This document shows positions 32,985-41,724 of a DNA stretch of 64,000 nucleotides, piece by piece; within the stretch, counting starts at the first letter, position 1; each line of letters opens with the position of its first letter. The DNA comes from Phycisphaerales bacterium (GTDB lineage Bacteria > Planctomycetota > Phycisphaerae > Phycisphaerales > SM1A02): the NCBI GenBank assembly GCA_029242715.1, contig JAQWTL010000007.1, positions 310,001 through 374,000 of the forward strand. The letters run 5' to 3'. The notes beneath the pieces were generated by a model. The model had not been told where the DNA came from. It made no database searches and was given only the letters and a program-made list of their open reading frames with translations. A program made the position numbers and the translations under genes.

Positions 32985-34336
32985 GGTTGCTCCTGCACAA
33001 CTGCGTCTGAAACGGTTGGTTCCAGGGTGACCGAAAGCATGGGCAGGCCAACCAGACCCACTGCCACGTGCGAGCCATGGATCCGGAATGTCATTGCGGA
33101 TTCGATCCAATGTTGTGGAACACTCTCCTCAACCGGACCGTTGGCGATTGCCACACCCACGGAGTACTCGCCTGCGGGCATCCAGGGCATCTGGAATCGG
33201 AACCCGGCTCGAAAACCACCACCAGCCTTCAAAGGCATGCATTCAACTGTGGTCCCAAAGGCCGTGTTGTCGGCAAAGAGCACCTGCCCAAGTCGATCCT
33301 GTACATAGAACCCGACGATTGGCGAAGGAATCTCACTGGTGACATGGCCAATGATTTCCAATTCAACGACCTCTCCGCCAAACAGGACATCCAGGTCCTG
33401 GTTGGTCTCATCCAGAAAACGAACGCGCTTGATCTCTGCGCCGCCTTCACCAAAGCTCGCGGCTGCAGGGTCGAAGATGGCCACTGCTTCTGTGCCGGAT
33501 GCCGCCTGAGCTCGAAGCGACTCGGCTCGCGGATCTTCAACTGGAGCCTGAGCCTCCCGTGAGGTCACTTCAAATCCAGCACTTCCCACTGATCGCTGCT
33601 TCAGGCTTGCCTCGTACTCAAGGACGACGTCCTTTGCAGGCCCGGCCGCCATCAACCGTCCTTTGTCCAGCCAGATGGCACGTTCACACAACGCCAGAAC
33701 TGCAGGCGTGTCATGTGAAACGAAGAACAGTGTTCCTTCTTTCTTGAACTCACGGATGGCACGCATGCACTTCTGGACAAAGGCGCCATCGCCGACAGCC
33801 AGAATTTCATCGACCACCAGGATGTCCGCGTCCACATGAATGGCGACTGCGAAGGCAAGGCGTGCATACATGCCACTGGAATATCGCTTGACCGCCTGAT
33901 CAATGAAGCCGTCTGGGAGATCTGCGAATTCAATGATGTCCTCGATCCGGTCATCGAGTTCCCGACGCGTAATGCCAAGGATCGATGCTGCCAGTCGTAC
34001 GTTTTCACGGCCTGTGAACTCCGGAGCGAATCCGGCACCAAGTTCGAGAAGTGGTGCAATTCGGCCCGTTGTCTCTATCCAGCCCTTCGTAGGTGTGGAT
34101 GTGCCACAGAGCAGCTGGAGGAATGTTGACTTGCCGGATCCGTTGCGCCCAATCACCGCTACCGATTCACCTTTGGCAACATCGATATCCATTTCCTGCA
34201 ATGCCCAATGTTCTCTGTAGAACCGCTTGCCGAGGCCAAATGGCAATTGCTGAAGGACACGGTGGTGCCCGCGATCAAAGAGCCTGTAGGCCTTTGCAAG
34301 ACCGCGAGCTGAGATGGCGGGCTGATCAGACGGCAT
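32981..34336 (-). CDS. wzt: Polysaccharide ABC exporter ATPase (Wzt type)
   Basis: This 451-residue ABC ATPase powers export of a lipid-linked O-antigen-like polysaccharide. The nucleotide-binding domain (about 1-245) has Walker A GRNGSGKST, ABC signature VKRYSSGMYARL, Walker B ILVVDEILAVGD and the His switch FVSHD. FYREHWALQEMDIDVAKGES is typical of the Wzt/TagH group. The C-terminal extension (about 300-440) matches a Wzt-C carbohydrate-binding domain, which in known systems recognises the modified glycan end. It overlaps the permease gene by 11 nt and is coupled to a methyltransferase downstream, which fits export of a terminally modified glycan. Confidence 0.93.
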   Translation of the reverse strand: MPSDQPAISARGLAKAYRLFDRGHHRVLQQLPFGLGKRFYREHWALQEMDIDVAKGESVAVIGRNGSGKSTFLQLLCGTSTPTKGWIETTGRIAPLLELGAGFAPEFTGRENVRLAASILGITRRELDDRIEDIIEFADLPDGFIDQAVKRYSSGMYARLAFAVAIHVDADILVVDEILAVGDGAFVQKCMRAIREFKKEGTLFFVSHDTPAVLALCERAIWLDKGRLMAAGPAKDVVLEYEASLKQRSVGSAGFEVTSREAQAPVEDPRAESLRAQAASGTEAVAIFDPAAASFGEGGAEIKRVRFLDETNQDLDVLFGGEVVELEIIGHVTSEIPSPIVGFYVQDRLGQVLFADNTAFGTTVECMPLKAGGGFRAGFRFQMPWMPAGEYSVGVAIANGPVEESVPQHWIESAMTFRIHGSHVAVGLVGLPMLSVTLEPTVSDAVVQEQP

Positions 34337-35210
34337 CGGCGAACCCCCGCCGCGTGATGATGAACCACGTCCATCCGATCCATGCCACGGCCACCGATGC
34401 CCCGAGGTAGATCAACCAGATCCCGATGTCTGGAATCGTGCCGGCAAAGGTGACCTCACGAACCATTTCGATGGCGACTGTCAAGGGATTGATGTACAGC
34501 CAATTCTGCCAGGGGTCAGGAACCATCCACAAGGGATAGAAGATCGGGCAGGTGAACAAGGCGATCATGAGCACCAGGCCGACGACCTGCTGGGTGTCCT
34601 GAACATACAGACCAATTGACATCAATATCCAACTGAGCCCCAGCACCATGATGATGACCGGGAGGACGATGATGGGGACAAGCAGCACAGTTACTGGTGG
34701 CACGCCCTCGATGAAGGCGTAGAAAACAGCAAAGACAATTGTTGCAACGATCGCATTGAAGATTGCCATGACCATCGTTGACCAGGGAAGAATCTCCAGA
34801 GGGAAAACGATCTTCTTCACGAACGTGACATTCTCCCGAAGAATGCTTGGCGCCTTGCCCACGCAGTCACTGAAGAGGTTGTAAAGAATCAGGCCTGCAA
34901 ACAGAGACATCGCAAAGCTAGCTTCTTCAACCTGCGCAGCACTCTCCTCCAAGCCGATCTTGGTAGCCCTCATCTTGAAGACGACGCCGAAGACGAAGGT
35001 ATAGACGGCCAGCAGGACAAGTGGCTGCAGAATCGCCCAGATCAAACCCAGGGCAGAGCCTCGATATCTTGATTCGATATCGCGTCGGCCCAGCCGAAGG
35101 ACAAGGTCCCGGTGCCGCCAAGGTGACAGCAAGGGCTGCAGGGGTGACAGATCCCTGATCGGAGCGTCAGCCGAATTTCGAAGTGTGGTCGGGATGATCG
35201 GGCTTCCCAT
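34326..35210 (-). CDS. wzm: Polysaccharide ABC exporter permease (Wzm type)
   Basis: This 294-residue ABC-2 type membrane permease forms the export channel with Wzt. After a cytoplasmic N-terminus the segment LVLRLGRRDIESRYRGSALG is the typical gate-helix region of this family. Six hydrophobic segments follow (ILQPLVLLAVYTFVFGVVF, ..., IGIWLIYLGASVAVAWIGW). FVKKIVFPLEILPW and ALFTCPIFYPLWMVP are further family hallmarks. MGSPIIPTT at 35210 is the likely start; the open frame continues upstream without family character. It is the first gene of the minus-strand operon, divergent from rmlB. Confidence 0.92.
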   Translation of the reverse strand: MGSPIIPTTLRNSADAPIRDLSPLQPLLSPWRHRDLVLRLGRRDIESRYRGSALGLIWAILQPLVLLAVYTFVFGVVFKMRATKIGLEESAAQVEEASFAMSLFAGLILYNLFSDCVGKAPSILRENVTFVKKIVFPLEILPWSTMVMAIFNAIVATIVFAVFYAFIEGVPPVTVLLVPIIVLPVIIMVLGLSWILMSIGLYVQDTQQVVGLVLMIALFTCPIFYPLWMVPDPWQNWLYINPLTVAIEMVREVTFAGTIPDIGIWLIYLGASVAVAWIGWTWFIITRRGFADAV

Positions 35211-35274
35211 GGCGGCCTCATCCGGGGGCTTCTGGCTCCCGGCGGCTCGAATGCTACCCAGCAGCCCGGGAACT

Positions 35275-35318
35275 GACCAGAAACCGCACGAAACGCCCTG
35301 GTCGGCTAGAATGACCAG
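35275..35318. promoter_or_regulatory. Candidate operator/promoter between wzm and rmlB
   Basis: An inverted repeat CTGGTC-(9 nt)-GACCAG occupies 35298-35318, and a further GACCAG copy lies at 35275-35280. The spacer of the inverted repeat contains GGCTAGAAT, whose TAGAAT (35307-35312) is a plausible -10 element for rmlB 40 nt downstream. The overlap suggests a regulator-binding site controlling one or both divergent transcripts; this is inference. Confidence 0.35.
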
Positions 35319-35351
35319 ATTCCACGGGGCAAGCAACGGGAGTGCTTAATT

Positions 35352-36371
35352 GTGTCTAAGTACGGGAAGGTGATGGTCACCGGCGGCGCCGGGTTCATCG
35401 GTTCAAATTACGTCCGCATGGTCTGTGAAAAGGACCCTGACCGCGAGATCGTGGTCTATGACGCCCTGACCTACGCGGGTAATCCAGAAAATCTCGCTGG
35501 CCTTGAGAGCCGGGTCGAGTTCATTCGAGGCGATATCGCCGACTCTGACATGGTCGAACGGGCCATGGAGGGATGCGATGCCGTAGTGAACTTTGCGGCC
35601 GAAAGCCACGTCGACCGAAGCCTGGTCGATGGCCGACCTTTCGTGAAGACCAATGTCGAGGGGACGTTTGTCCTTCTTGATACTGCCAAGCGGCTGGGAA
35701 TCTCGCGGTTCCTGCATGTCTCGACGGATGAGGTCTATGGGGACCTGGTTGGAACAGATCACCATTCTCTGGAATCCGATGTCTTCAAGCCACGAAGCCC
35801 GTATGCGGCATCCAAGAGTGCTGCGGAGCATCTGGTATTCGCTTACGGCATTTCCTTTGGCTTGAATGTCGTAGTCACCCGAGGCTCCAATACGTACGGC
35901 CCCTACCAGTTCCCTGAGAAAATCATTCCACTGTTCATCACGAATGCCGTCGATGACAAGCCTTTGCCGCTCTATGGCAAGGGTGATGCTGTCCGCGACT
36001 ACATGCATGCAGAAGATCATGCCAATGGCATTGACATCGTTCTGCATAATGGAGAGACCGGACTGGCCTACAACCTGGGCGCACGGCTGGAAGTCACCGG
36101 CTGCGAAGTCGCCCAGAGCGTGTTGTCCAATCTTGAGAAACCTGATTCCCTGATCGAGTTCGTACCGGACCGTCCAGGACACGACTATCGCTATGCCGTC
36201 GATCCGGCTGCAGCCGAATCACTTGGATGGAAACGCAAGTGGACATTCGAAGATGGACTGGCTGCCACCTGCCGCTGGTATCTCGAGAACGAGGATTGGT
36301 GGCGGAAGATCAAGCGTGGCGAGCATTTTCAAGCTCATGAGGAATCCTGGTACGCCGAACGGCAGGCCTAG
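35352..36371 (+). CDS. rmlB: dTDP-glucose 4,6-dehydratase
   Basis: RmlB makes dTDP-4-keto-6-deoxyglucose, the second step to dTDP-L-rhamnose. The 339-residue extended SDR enzyme shows the NAD motif TGGAGFIGSNYV, FAAESHVDRSL, the catalytic triad region STDEVYG (Thr125, Asp126, Glu127) and YAASKSAAEH (Tyr151, Lys155). RGSNTYGPYQFPEKIIPLF and YNLGA are also conserved. The start is GTG with GGGAG about 10 nt upstream. Unusually, rmlACD lie 13 kb away on the opposite strand. A GT2 gene follows after 42 nt. Confidence 0.96.
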   Translation: MSKYGKVMVTGGAGFIGSNYVRMVCEKDPDREIVVYDALTYAGNPENLAGLESRVEFIRGDIADSDMVERAMEGCDAVVNFAAESHVDRSLVDGRPFVKTNVEGTFVLLDTAKRLGISRFLHVSTDEVYGDLVGTDHHSLESDVFKPRSPYAASKSAAEHLVFAYGISFGLNVVVTRGSNTYGPYQFPEKIIPLFITNAVDDKPLPLYGKGDAVRDYMHAEDHANGIDIVLHNGETGLAYNLGARLEVTGCEVAQSVLSNLEKPDSLIEFVPDRPGHDYRYAVDPAAAESLGWKRKWTFEDGLAATCRWYLENEDWWRKIKRGEHFQAHEESWYAERQA

Positions 36372-36413
36372 CCTCTCCGGTAATCACGATCCGAGGACGG
36401 GAGAACCCGCCCC

Positions 36414-37385
36414 GTGGAACGTCCCAGCAGTCAGATCAGCCTGATCATCCCCGTCTTTCGAGACGCTGATGTCGTTCTGGAATGTCTGCAGAGCCTGGCA
36501 TCGGATCCAGCCGCTGAAGATCTCGACATCGTCGTGGTTGATGATGCCAGTGGAGATGACACGGCTGATCGAATTGCAGAAGCCAGAGTGCCGGGTGTTC
36601 GGCTCATCAGGCGACAGGTCAATGGTGGCTTTGCACGTGCCTGCGGTGAAGGCTGGCGAAATCGGGACATGAACCGCCCATTCGTTGGTGTGCTCAATGC
36701 GGACACGGTCGTCGAGCACGGATGGCTCAAGAAATGTCTTGATGTCCTGATTGCGGATTCTGCTCGCGGTTGTGTTGTTCCCTCTGTGGTTCGCTGGGAC
36801 AGTCCCGATACGCTGGATTCGGCAGGCCAGTCTTATGCCGCATGTGGTTGGGGCTTTCGACGAGGTCATCAGCAGGCTGCTTCGGTGTACACGCAGATCC
36901 AAGATGTCTTCGGCCCCACTGGTTGTGCGATGCTGGCGAGAGCAGAAGCCATCGAGGCCTGCGGCGGACTTTTCCGTGAGGATTTGGAGTGCTACTACGA
37001 AGACACCGAGTTGGGTTTTCGCCTGCACAAGAACGGCTACCGATGCACACACGTTCCTGATGCCCGCGTTCGTCACCGAATCTCACTCACCTATGACAAG
37101 ATCCCCGCCCGCCGCGCCTACTTCGTCAGCCGAAACTCGACCATGCTGTTCTGGACCGCCGTGCCCCTGAAACAGTGGTGGAGTGCCGTACCCCAAAGAG
37201 GCCTGCTGAGTTTCATGCTGGCCATCAAGGCCCTGCGTCATCGCTGCCTGATCCCATTCCTGCGAGGTCGACTGGAGGCCTGGCCGATGATCTTCCGAGG
37301 TCCCTCCCTGAGACGATCTGGCGCTGATCAGACGTTCAGCCGTGGGTGGATGGCTGAGGCAAGACGACAAGCCGCGAACCATTAG
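36414..37385 (+). CDS. GT2-family glycosyltransferase (rhamnosyltransferase-like)
   Basis: This 323-residue GT-A enzyme starts at GTG (36414). SLIIPVFRDADVVLECLQSL and DIVVVDDASGDDTADRI are the nucleotide-sugar-binding part, NGGFARACGEGW is typical of rhamnosyltransferase-like GT2 proteins, and FVGVLNADTVVEHGWLKK holds the DxD-like metal site. The ECYYEDTELGFRLHKNGYR segment is the catalytic ED motif of this subgroup. It is cytoplasmic, with amphipathic C-terminal segments that may contact the membrane. Donor sugar unknown; dTDP-rhamnose is a reasonable guess because rmlB lies just upstream. Confidence 0.9.
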   Translation: MERPSSQISLIIPVFRDADVVLECLQSLASDPAAEDLDIVVVDDASGDDTADRIAEARVPGVRLIRRQVNGGFARACGEGWRNRDMNRPFVGVLNADTVVEHGWLKKCLDVLIADSARGCVVPSVVRWDSPDTLDSAGQSYAACGWGFRRGHQQAASVYTQIQDVFGPTGCAMLARAEAIEACGGLFREDLECYYEDTELGFRLHKNGYRCTHVPDARVRHRISLTYDKIPARRAYFVSRNSTMLFWTAVPLKQWWSAVPQRGLLSFMLAIKALRHRCLIPFLRGRLEAWPMIFRGPSLRRSGADQTFSRGWMAEARRQAANH

Positions 37386-37408
37386 GTACGCCGTTAGGCT
37401 GGAGCATC

Positions 37409-38242
37409 ATGGGCGTAAGAAACCACCTGCAACGAATCAAGGCCGCTGCACGGGAACCTGGGTTGGCCTGGGACCGTGTCTGCCGCGAAGTACGACCCGT
37501 TTATCGCGGACGAGGCACATGCCCAATCTGTGAGACAGAGGTCACCTTCAAAGCCACCCGGGAATGGTTCCGAGATCACCTCTTCTGCTCCGGGTGTGGC
37601 AGCATCCCCCGTGAACGCGCGCTCATGCAGGTCATCAAGGATTGGTATCCGGACTGGCAACAGGCTGACCTGCACGAATCATCGCCTGATGAACGTGTTC
37701 ACCGGGTGATCGCTGCAAGCGACCGTGGCATCTCGTCCCGACTCTCACGGGAATGTCCCGGATATGTCGCCTCTCAGTACGACCCCGATACGCCATGGGG
37801 CGAACTTGACCCGACAGGTCAATGGCGTAGCGAGGATCTGGAGAAGCAGACTTTTCCAGACAACTGCTTTGATCTGGTGATTACGCAGGATGTCTTTGAA
37901 CACATCTTCGACATCGATGCAGCCTTTCGTGAGATCGCCCGGACCTTGAAACCTGGTGGCGCACACATTTTCACGACACCACTGGTGAATGGCACTGCAC
38001 CAAGTGAGCAATGGGCCAGACGGCGAGATGACGGTTCCATCGATCATCTTCAGGAACCGGAGTACCACGGGAACCCGATGGACCTGGAAGGTGGTTCACT
38101 GGTGACATGGCACCATGGCTATGACATCGTTGATCGAATACACGATGCCTGTGGACTGGATACGACGATTGTGCTGCTTGATGACCTCACCCGGGGTCTC
38201 AAGGCGGAGTACATGGAAGTCATGGTGACCCGAAAGCCGTGA
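37409..38242 (+). CDS. Zinc-ribbon plus class I methyltransferase (second copy)
   Basis: This 277-residue protein has a ribbon CPICE...FCSGCGSIPRERAL near residues 38-72 and a methyltransferase-like domain behind it. The usual motif I is degenerate (LHESSPDERV), while FDLVITQDVFEHIFDIDAAF and RTLKPGGAHIFTTPLVNG match motifs IV-V. The layout is that of the 228-residue protein at 32298-32984, and both end with a YHG or WHG-type segment after the final motif. It lies 23 nt after the GT2 gene and probably modifies the same glycan. The catalytic target is unknown. Confidence 0.8.
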   Translation: MGVRNHLQRIKAAAREPGLAWDRVCREVRPVYRGRGTCPICETEVTFKATREWFRDHLFCSGCGSIPRERALMQVIKDWYPDWQQADLHESSPDERVHRVIAASDRGISSRLSRECPGYVASQYDPDTPWGELDPTGQWRSEDLEKQTFPDNCFDLVITQDVFEHIFDIDAAFREIARTLKPGGAHIFTTPLVNGTAPSEQWARRRDDGSIDHLQEPEYHGNPMDLEGGSLVTWHHGYDIVDRIHDACGLDTTIVLLDDLTRGLKAEYMEVMVTRKP

Positions 38243-38254
38243 CACCTTGAATCA

Positions 38255-39217
38255 CTAAAGATACTTCCTGTAACCACTGAAAATCGTTTCAAGAAAGAAT
38301 CGGATGCGCCTTGTCCATCCCTGGGGTCGAACGCCAGCCCTCACAGCGGCGTGCCTGAGGCGACGTCCGCCGATGGGAATGGCGTCGATGAATTCCCGTA
38401 CAGGTTCTGACAGTTGGGAACCGAATCGTTTTCCGAGTTCCACATCCTGATTCAGCACATCAGCAAGAGCCCGTCTTGCAACAGGACCGGGCATGACACG
38501 ACGGAGTCCGACGAGGCTTACCAGGGGTGACGCACCAACCTGGTTGCTTCCATGTTGTCGATAGCGAACAGTCGGCTCATCGAGAAGCCTGATCTCCCCT
38601 ACCGCGGCTGCTACCAGTGCCAGCCACCAGTCATGCATGATGAGTCGTTCAGGAAATGGGCTGGCCTGCTCCAGCAAGGCTCTGTTGCAGGTAACAGTGC
38701 AACCAGTCACAAGGTTGTGGCGAAGAAGCACGCCCAGTGGATCCTTGACGTGACCATCAACCCCTCGGGTTGCCATGAATCGCTGGCCCATGCTGCATCC
38801 ATCTGCATCTACCAGCAGCAAGTCGCTGTGAACCAGGACCGGCTTCGAGCCATCACCTTCTGCCGCCTTGATCTCGGCAACACCTCGTTCCAGCCGGTCC
38901 GGCAGCCATTGGTCATCCTGATCGCAGAGTGCCACATAGCGGCCTCGCGCACGGGACAACGTCACTTCAAAGTTGTCCACGACACCCAATGCAGGTTCAT
39001 GGCGGGCGATGTGTACAGGAAACGACGCTCGCCTTGCAAAGGTCTGGAGAATTCCAAACGTGGCATCCGTGGAAGCATCGTCACCTATGACCAGTTCATC
39101 AGGGGGCCGCGTCTGCGCCTCGATCGAGGCGAGTTGTTCCTCAAGCCAGGACTCCCCATTGCATGTACACAGCGCAACGGACAGCTCGGTCGATTCCCCA
39201 TTCGTGATTGAGCTCAT
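38255..39217 (-). CDS. GT2-family glycosyltransferase
   Basis: This 320-residue GT-A glycosyltransferase begins ELSVALCTCNGESWLEEQLA, with VIGDDASTDATFGIL and the metal-binding motif VALCDQDDQWLPDRLERG (DQDD, a variant of DxD). LIMHDWWLALVAAA and RYRQHGSNQVGAS are conserved in RfbN/WcaA-like rhamnosyl- or galactosyltransferases of this subgroup. It starts within the stop of the upstream epimerase (ATGA), so the two are coupled and may share a sugar. It converges on the methyltransferase gene with a 12-nt gap. Confidence 0.9.
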   Translation of the reverse strand: MSSITNGESTELSVALCTCNGESWLEEQLASIEAQTRPPDELVIGDDASTDATFGILQTFARRASFPVHIARHEPALGVVDNFEVTLSRARGRYVALCDQDDQWLPDRLERGVAEIKAAEGDGSKPVLVHSDLLLVDADGCSMGQRFMATRGVDGHVKDPLGVLLRHNLVTGCTVTCNRALLEQASPFPERLIMHDWWLALVAAAVGEIRLLDEPTVRYRQHGSNQVGASPLVSLVGLRRVMPGPVARRALADVLNQDVELGKRFGSQLSEPVREFIDAIPIGGRRLRHAAVRAGVRPQGWTRRIRFFLETIFSGYRKYL

Positions 39218-40182
39218 GTCGTCTCGGCTTCGGTAAGCACGTATTGCTTCATCCAGACCATGGCATCCTCAAGGCCCTCATGCCAGCCTGTCATTGGTCG
39301 CCAAGCCAGCTCGCGCCGTGCAAGTTCAATATCAAGAACCGAACAAGGTACATCCACATCTCGACCGGGCCGACGGTTGATCTTGACCGGGCGTTTCATC
39401 AGCAACTCAATGTCATTGATCAAGCGAGCAATGGACAATCCGGCCCCTGAGCCGATGTTGAAGACCCGTTCATCGCCTTCATAAAGCGTCACTGAACACA
39501 TGGCAGTGACGACATCATTGACGTGGAGGAAATCACGGATGATTTCTCCGTCACCCCACAACTCGATTGGTTCATCACGTAGCGCGCGGTAGAGAAAGGC
39601 ATTGACGGCGCCCTGGCCTCGGCGTGGATCCTGCCAGGGTCCGTATGGATTTGCGACACGCAGGTTGAAGGCACGCATGCCATGCATTCGCTCAGCCAAC
39701 TGCATGTGGCCTTCGGCTGCGAGCTTTGAAATCCCGTAAGCACAGACTGGATCGGTTGCCGCCGATTCCGGTGTCGGTGTTGGCGCGTTGGGACCGTAGA
39801 CCGTTCCGCCGCTGGAGACATGAACAACCTGAGGCACGCCTGCAGCCTTGACCGCCTCGAGCACATCGAGCGTCAGACCGACCGTGCCGGCCATGTCCTC
39901 TCGCAGATGAACATTTGATGATGCGGGCTCCGTCGAGCCGGCTACATGGAATACGACCGAGGACCCCTGGACGGCTTCAGTCGTCAAGACAGGCTCATGG
40001 TGAATCGAGAGCCCCTGGACTGCCTCGGGCCTGAGTGGATTGGGATCGATGGCCGTGACCTGGACCCCGGAGCGTGCCAGGTGCTGACAGAGGTTCAGGC
40101 CGATGAAGCCACCCCCGCCCACGACGCTGACGCGACCGAGCCTGGAGAGATCGGCAGGCTGTATCAGGAGAGCCGTCGACAT
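39214..40182 (-). CDS. NAD-dependent sugar epimerase/dehydratase
   Basis: This 322-residue extended SDR protein has the motif VSVVGGGGFIGLNLCQHLA, FHVAGSTEPASSN, HVSSGGTVYGPN and the catalytic YGISKLAAEG. LRVANPYGPWQDPRRGQGAV and DGEIIRDFLHVNDVV are typical of UDP-glucose 4-epimerase/GalE-like and dTDP-sugar enzymes. The substrate cannot be fixed from sequence. The product is likely a nucleotide sugar used by the glycosyltransferase coupled to it downstream. It is divergent from an MBOAT gene across a 106-nt gap. Confidence 0.88.
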   Translation of the reverse strand: MSTALLIQPADLSRLGRVSVVGGGGFIGLNLCQHLARSGVQVTAIDPNPLRPEAVQGLSIHHEPVLTTEAVQGSSVVFHVAGSTEPASSNVHLREDMAGTVGLTLDVLEAVKAAGVPQVVHVSSGGTVYGPNAPTPTPESAATDPVCAYGISKLAAEGHMQLAERMHGMRAFNLRVANPYGPWQDPRRGQGAVNAFLYRALRDEPIELWGDGEIIRDFLHVNDVVTAMCSVTLYEGDERVFNIGSGAGLSIARLINDIELLMKRPVKINRRPGRDVDVPCSVLDIELARRELAWRPMTGWHEGLEDAMVWMKQYVLTEAETT

Positions 40183-40288
40183 GCCCTCATGGTAGCCGCT
40201 GGAGGGTTCTCAGGAACCAATCGAACAGAACCATGACCAGAGCGAGTACCCTGTCGATCAACTTACCTGACCGGCCGCGAACCGCGAT

Positions 40289-41722
40289 ATGGTCTTCTCT
40301 TCGATCACGTTTCTGTTTTTCTTTCTACCACTGGTCGTGGTGCTCTATCACGTGGCACCACGCCCGGCCAGAAACACCATCCTGCTGATCGCCAGCCTGC
40401 TCTTCTATCTCTGGGGCGCAGGCATCTTCGTACTGCTGCTCCTCGGAGCCATCATCACCAACTACATCGTTGGTTACATCGTGATGGTGGCCCATGAACG
40501 AGGCAATCGATTGCTGGCCGCCTTGTGCATCACGATCTCGATCGTGACGAGCCTGGTGATCCTTGGCTGGTTCAAGTACTCGAATTTCTTCGTCGACGCC
40601 GTGAACCAGTTTGGGGGATACATGGGGGTGGCCGAAGTCGCCTGGTCTCATGTCATCCTTCCCATCGGCATCTCCTTCTACACGTTCCAGTCGATGAGCT
40701 ACGTGATTGATATCTCTCGAGGCAAGGCGAAACCGATGCGGAATCCCATCGACTTCGCCTTGTATGTTTCGTTCTTCCCGCAACTGATTGCCGGCCCGAT
40801 TGTTCGATTCCACGAAATCGACTCCCAGATCCGAAAACGATCAGAACGCTGGGACGGTTTCTGCGAAGGCACGATTCGGTTCACCTGGGGTCTCGTCAAG
40901 AAGGTTGTGATTGCAGATGCCGCAGGCGCTGTCCAGGTTCGTGCCTTTGAGATTCCCATAGATGAATTGACCACTGAAGCTGCCTGGATCGGATTGTTTG
41001 CCTTCACCGTTCAGCTCTACTTTGACTTCTCCGGTTACAGCGACATGGCCATCGGCCTTGGTCGCATGTTCGGGTTCAAACTCCCTGAGAACTTCAAACG
41101 CCCCTACTCATCGCTTTCCTTCACGGACTTCTGGCGCCGATGGCACATCACCCTCTCGACCTGGTTCCGGGATTACCTGTTCTTTCCAATGGGTGGTTCA
41201 AAGGGATCGGCAGCCCGAGTCATCTTCAACCTTGCGGTTCTGTTCATCCTGGTTGGAATCTGGCACGGTGCAGGGTGGACGTTCCTGATCTGGGGCGCTT
41301 ACAACGCGGTGCTCATGATCTGGGAGCGACTCACGAAACGAAACTTCATTGATCCGAATGCCGTCAAGAATCCTGTTGGTCGGCGCATCATCACGGTCTT
41401 CATGCTGATGATGGGCTGGCCCATCTTCATGTGCCCAACTGTGACAGATGCCCTCGCCTACTACGGGCGGCTCTTTGACTTCGAGTTCCACGGTACCGGA
41501 GCACTTGGGCCGTGGCTCGCGCCTGAAAACATCATTCTGATGATCATTGGTGGCCTGACCGTGTTCCTGCCACATGACTTCTATGGAGGCCCCTGGATCA
41601 CCTCATCGTCATCACGGCTGGCAACCATTGCTAGAGCATTCCTGTTGTTCGTACTTCTTCCGTGGACACTGATGCTGATCATCAGTGGCACATTCAGTCC
41701 CTTCATCTACTTCCAGTTCTAG
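40289..41722 (+). CDS. MBOAT O-acyltransferase (AlgI-like), copy 1
   Basis: This 477-residue membrane protein of about 11-12 segments moves acyl groups across the membrane onto a glycan acceptor. AlgI-family signatures include WFKYSNFFVD, LPIGISFYTFQSMSYVID, FPQLIAGPIVRF, YFDFSGYSDMAIGLGRM, FKRPYSSLSFTDFWRRWH (His286) and the catalytic GIWHGAGWTFLIWG (His326). It ends in GTFSPFIYFQF, identical in style to the second copy at 51153-52586. The SGNH partner starts 2 nt after its stop. Such AlgI + AlgJ-type pairs O-acetylate exopolysaccharides. Confidence 0.93.
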   Translation: MVFSSITFLFFFLPLVVVLYHVAPRPARNTILLIASLLFYLWGAGIFVLLLLGAIITNYIVGYIVMVAHERGNRLLAALCITISIVTSLVILGWFKYSNFFVDAVNQFGGYMGVAEVAWSHVILPIGISFYTFQSMSYVIDISRGKAKPMRNPIDFALYVSFFPQLIAGPIVRFHEIDSQIRKRSERWDGFCEGTIRFTWGLVKKVVIADAAGAVQVRAFEIPIDELTTEAAWIGLFAFTVQLYFDFSGYSDMAIGLGRMFGFKLPENFKRPYSSLSFTDFWRRWHITLSTWFRDYLFFPMGGSKGSAARVIFNLAVLFILVGIWHGAGWTFLIWGAYNAVLMIWERLTKRNFIDPNAVKNPVGRRIITVFMLMMGWPIFMCPTVTDALAYYGRLFDFEFHGTGALGPWLAPENIILMIIGGLTVFLPHDFYGGPWITSSSSRLATIARAFLLFVLLPWTLMLIISGTFSPFIYFQF

Positions 41723-41724
41723 AC

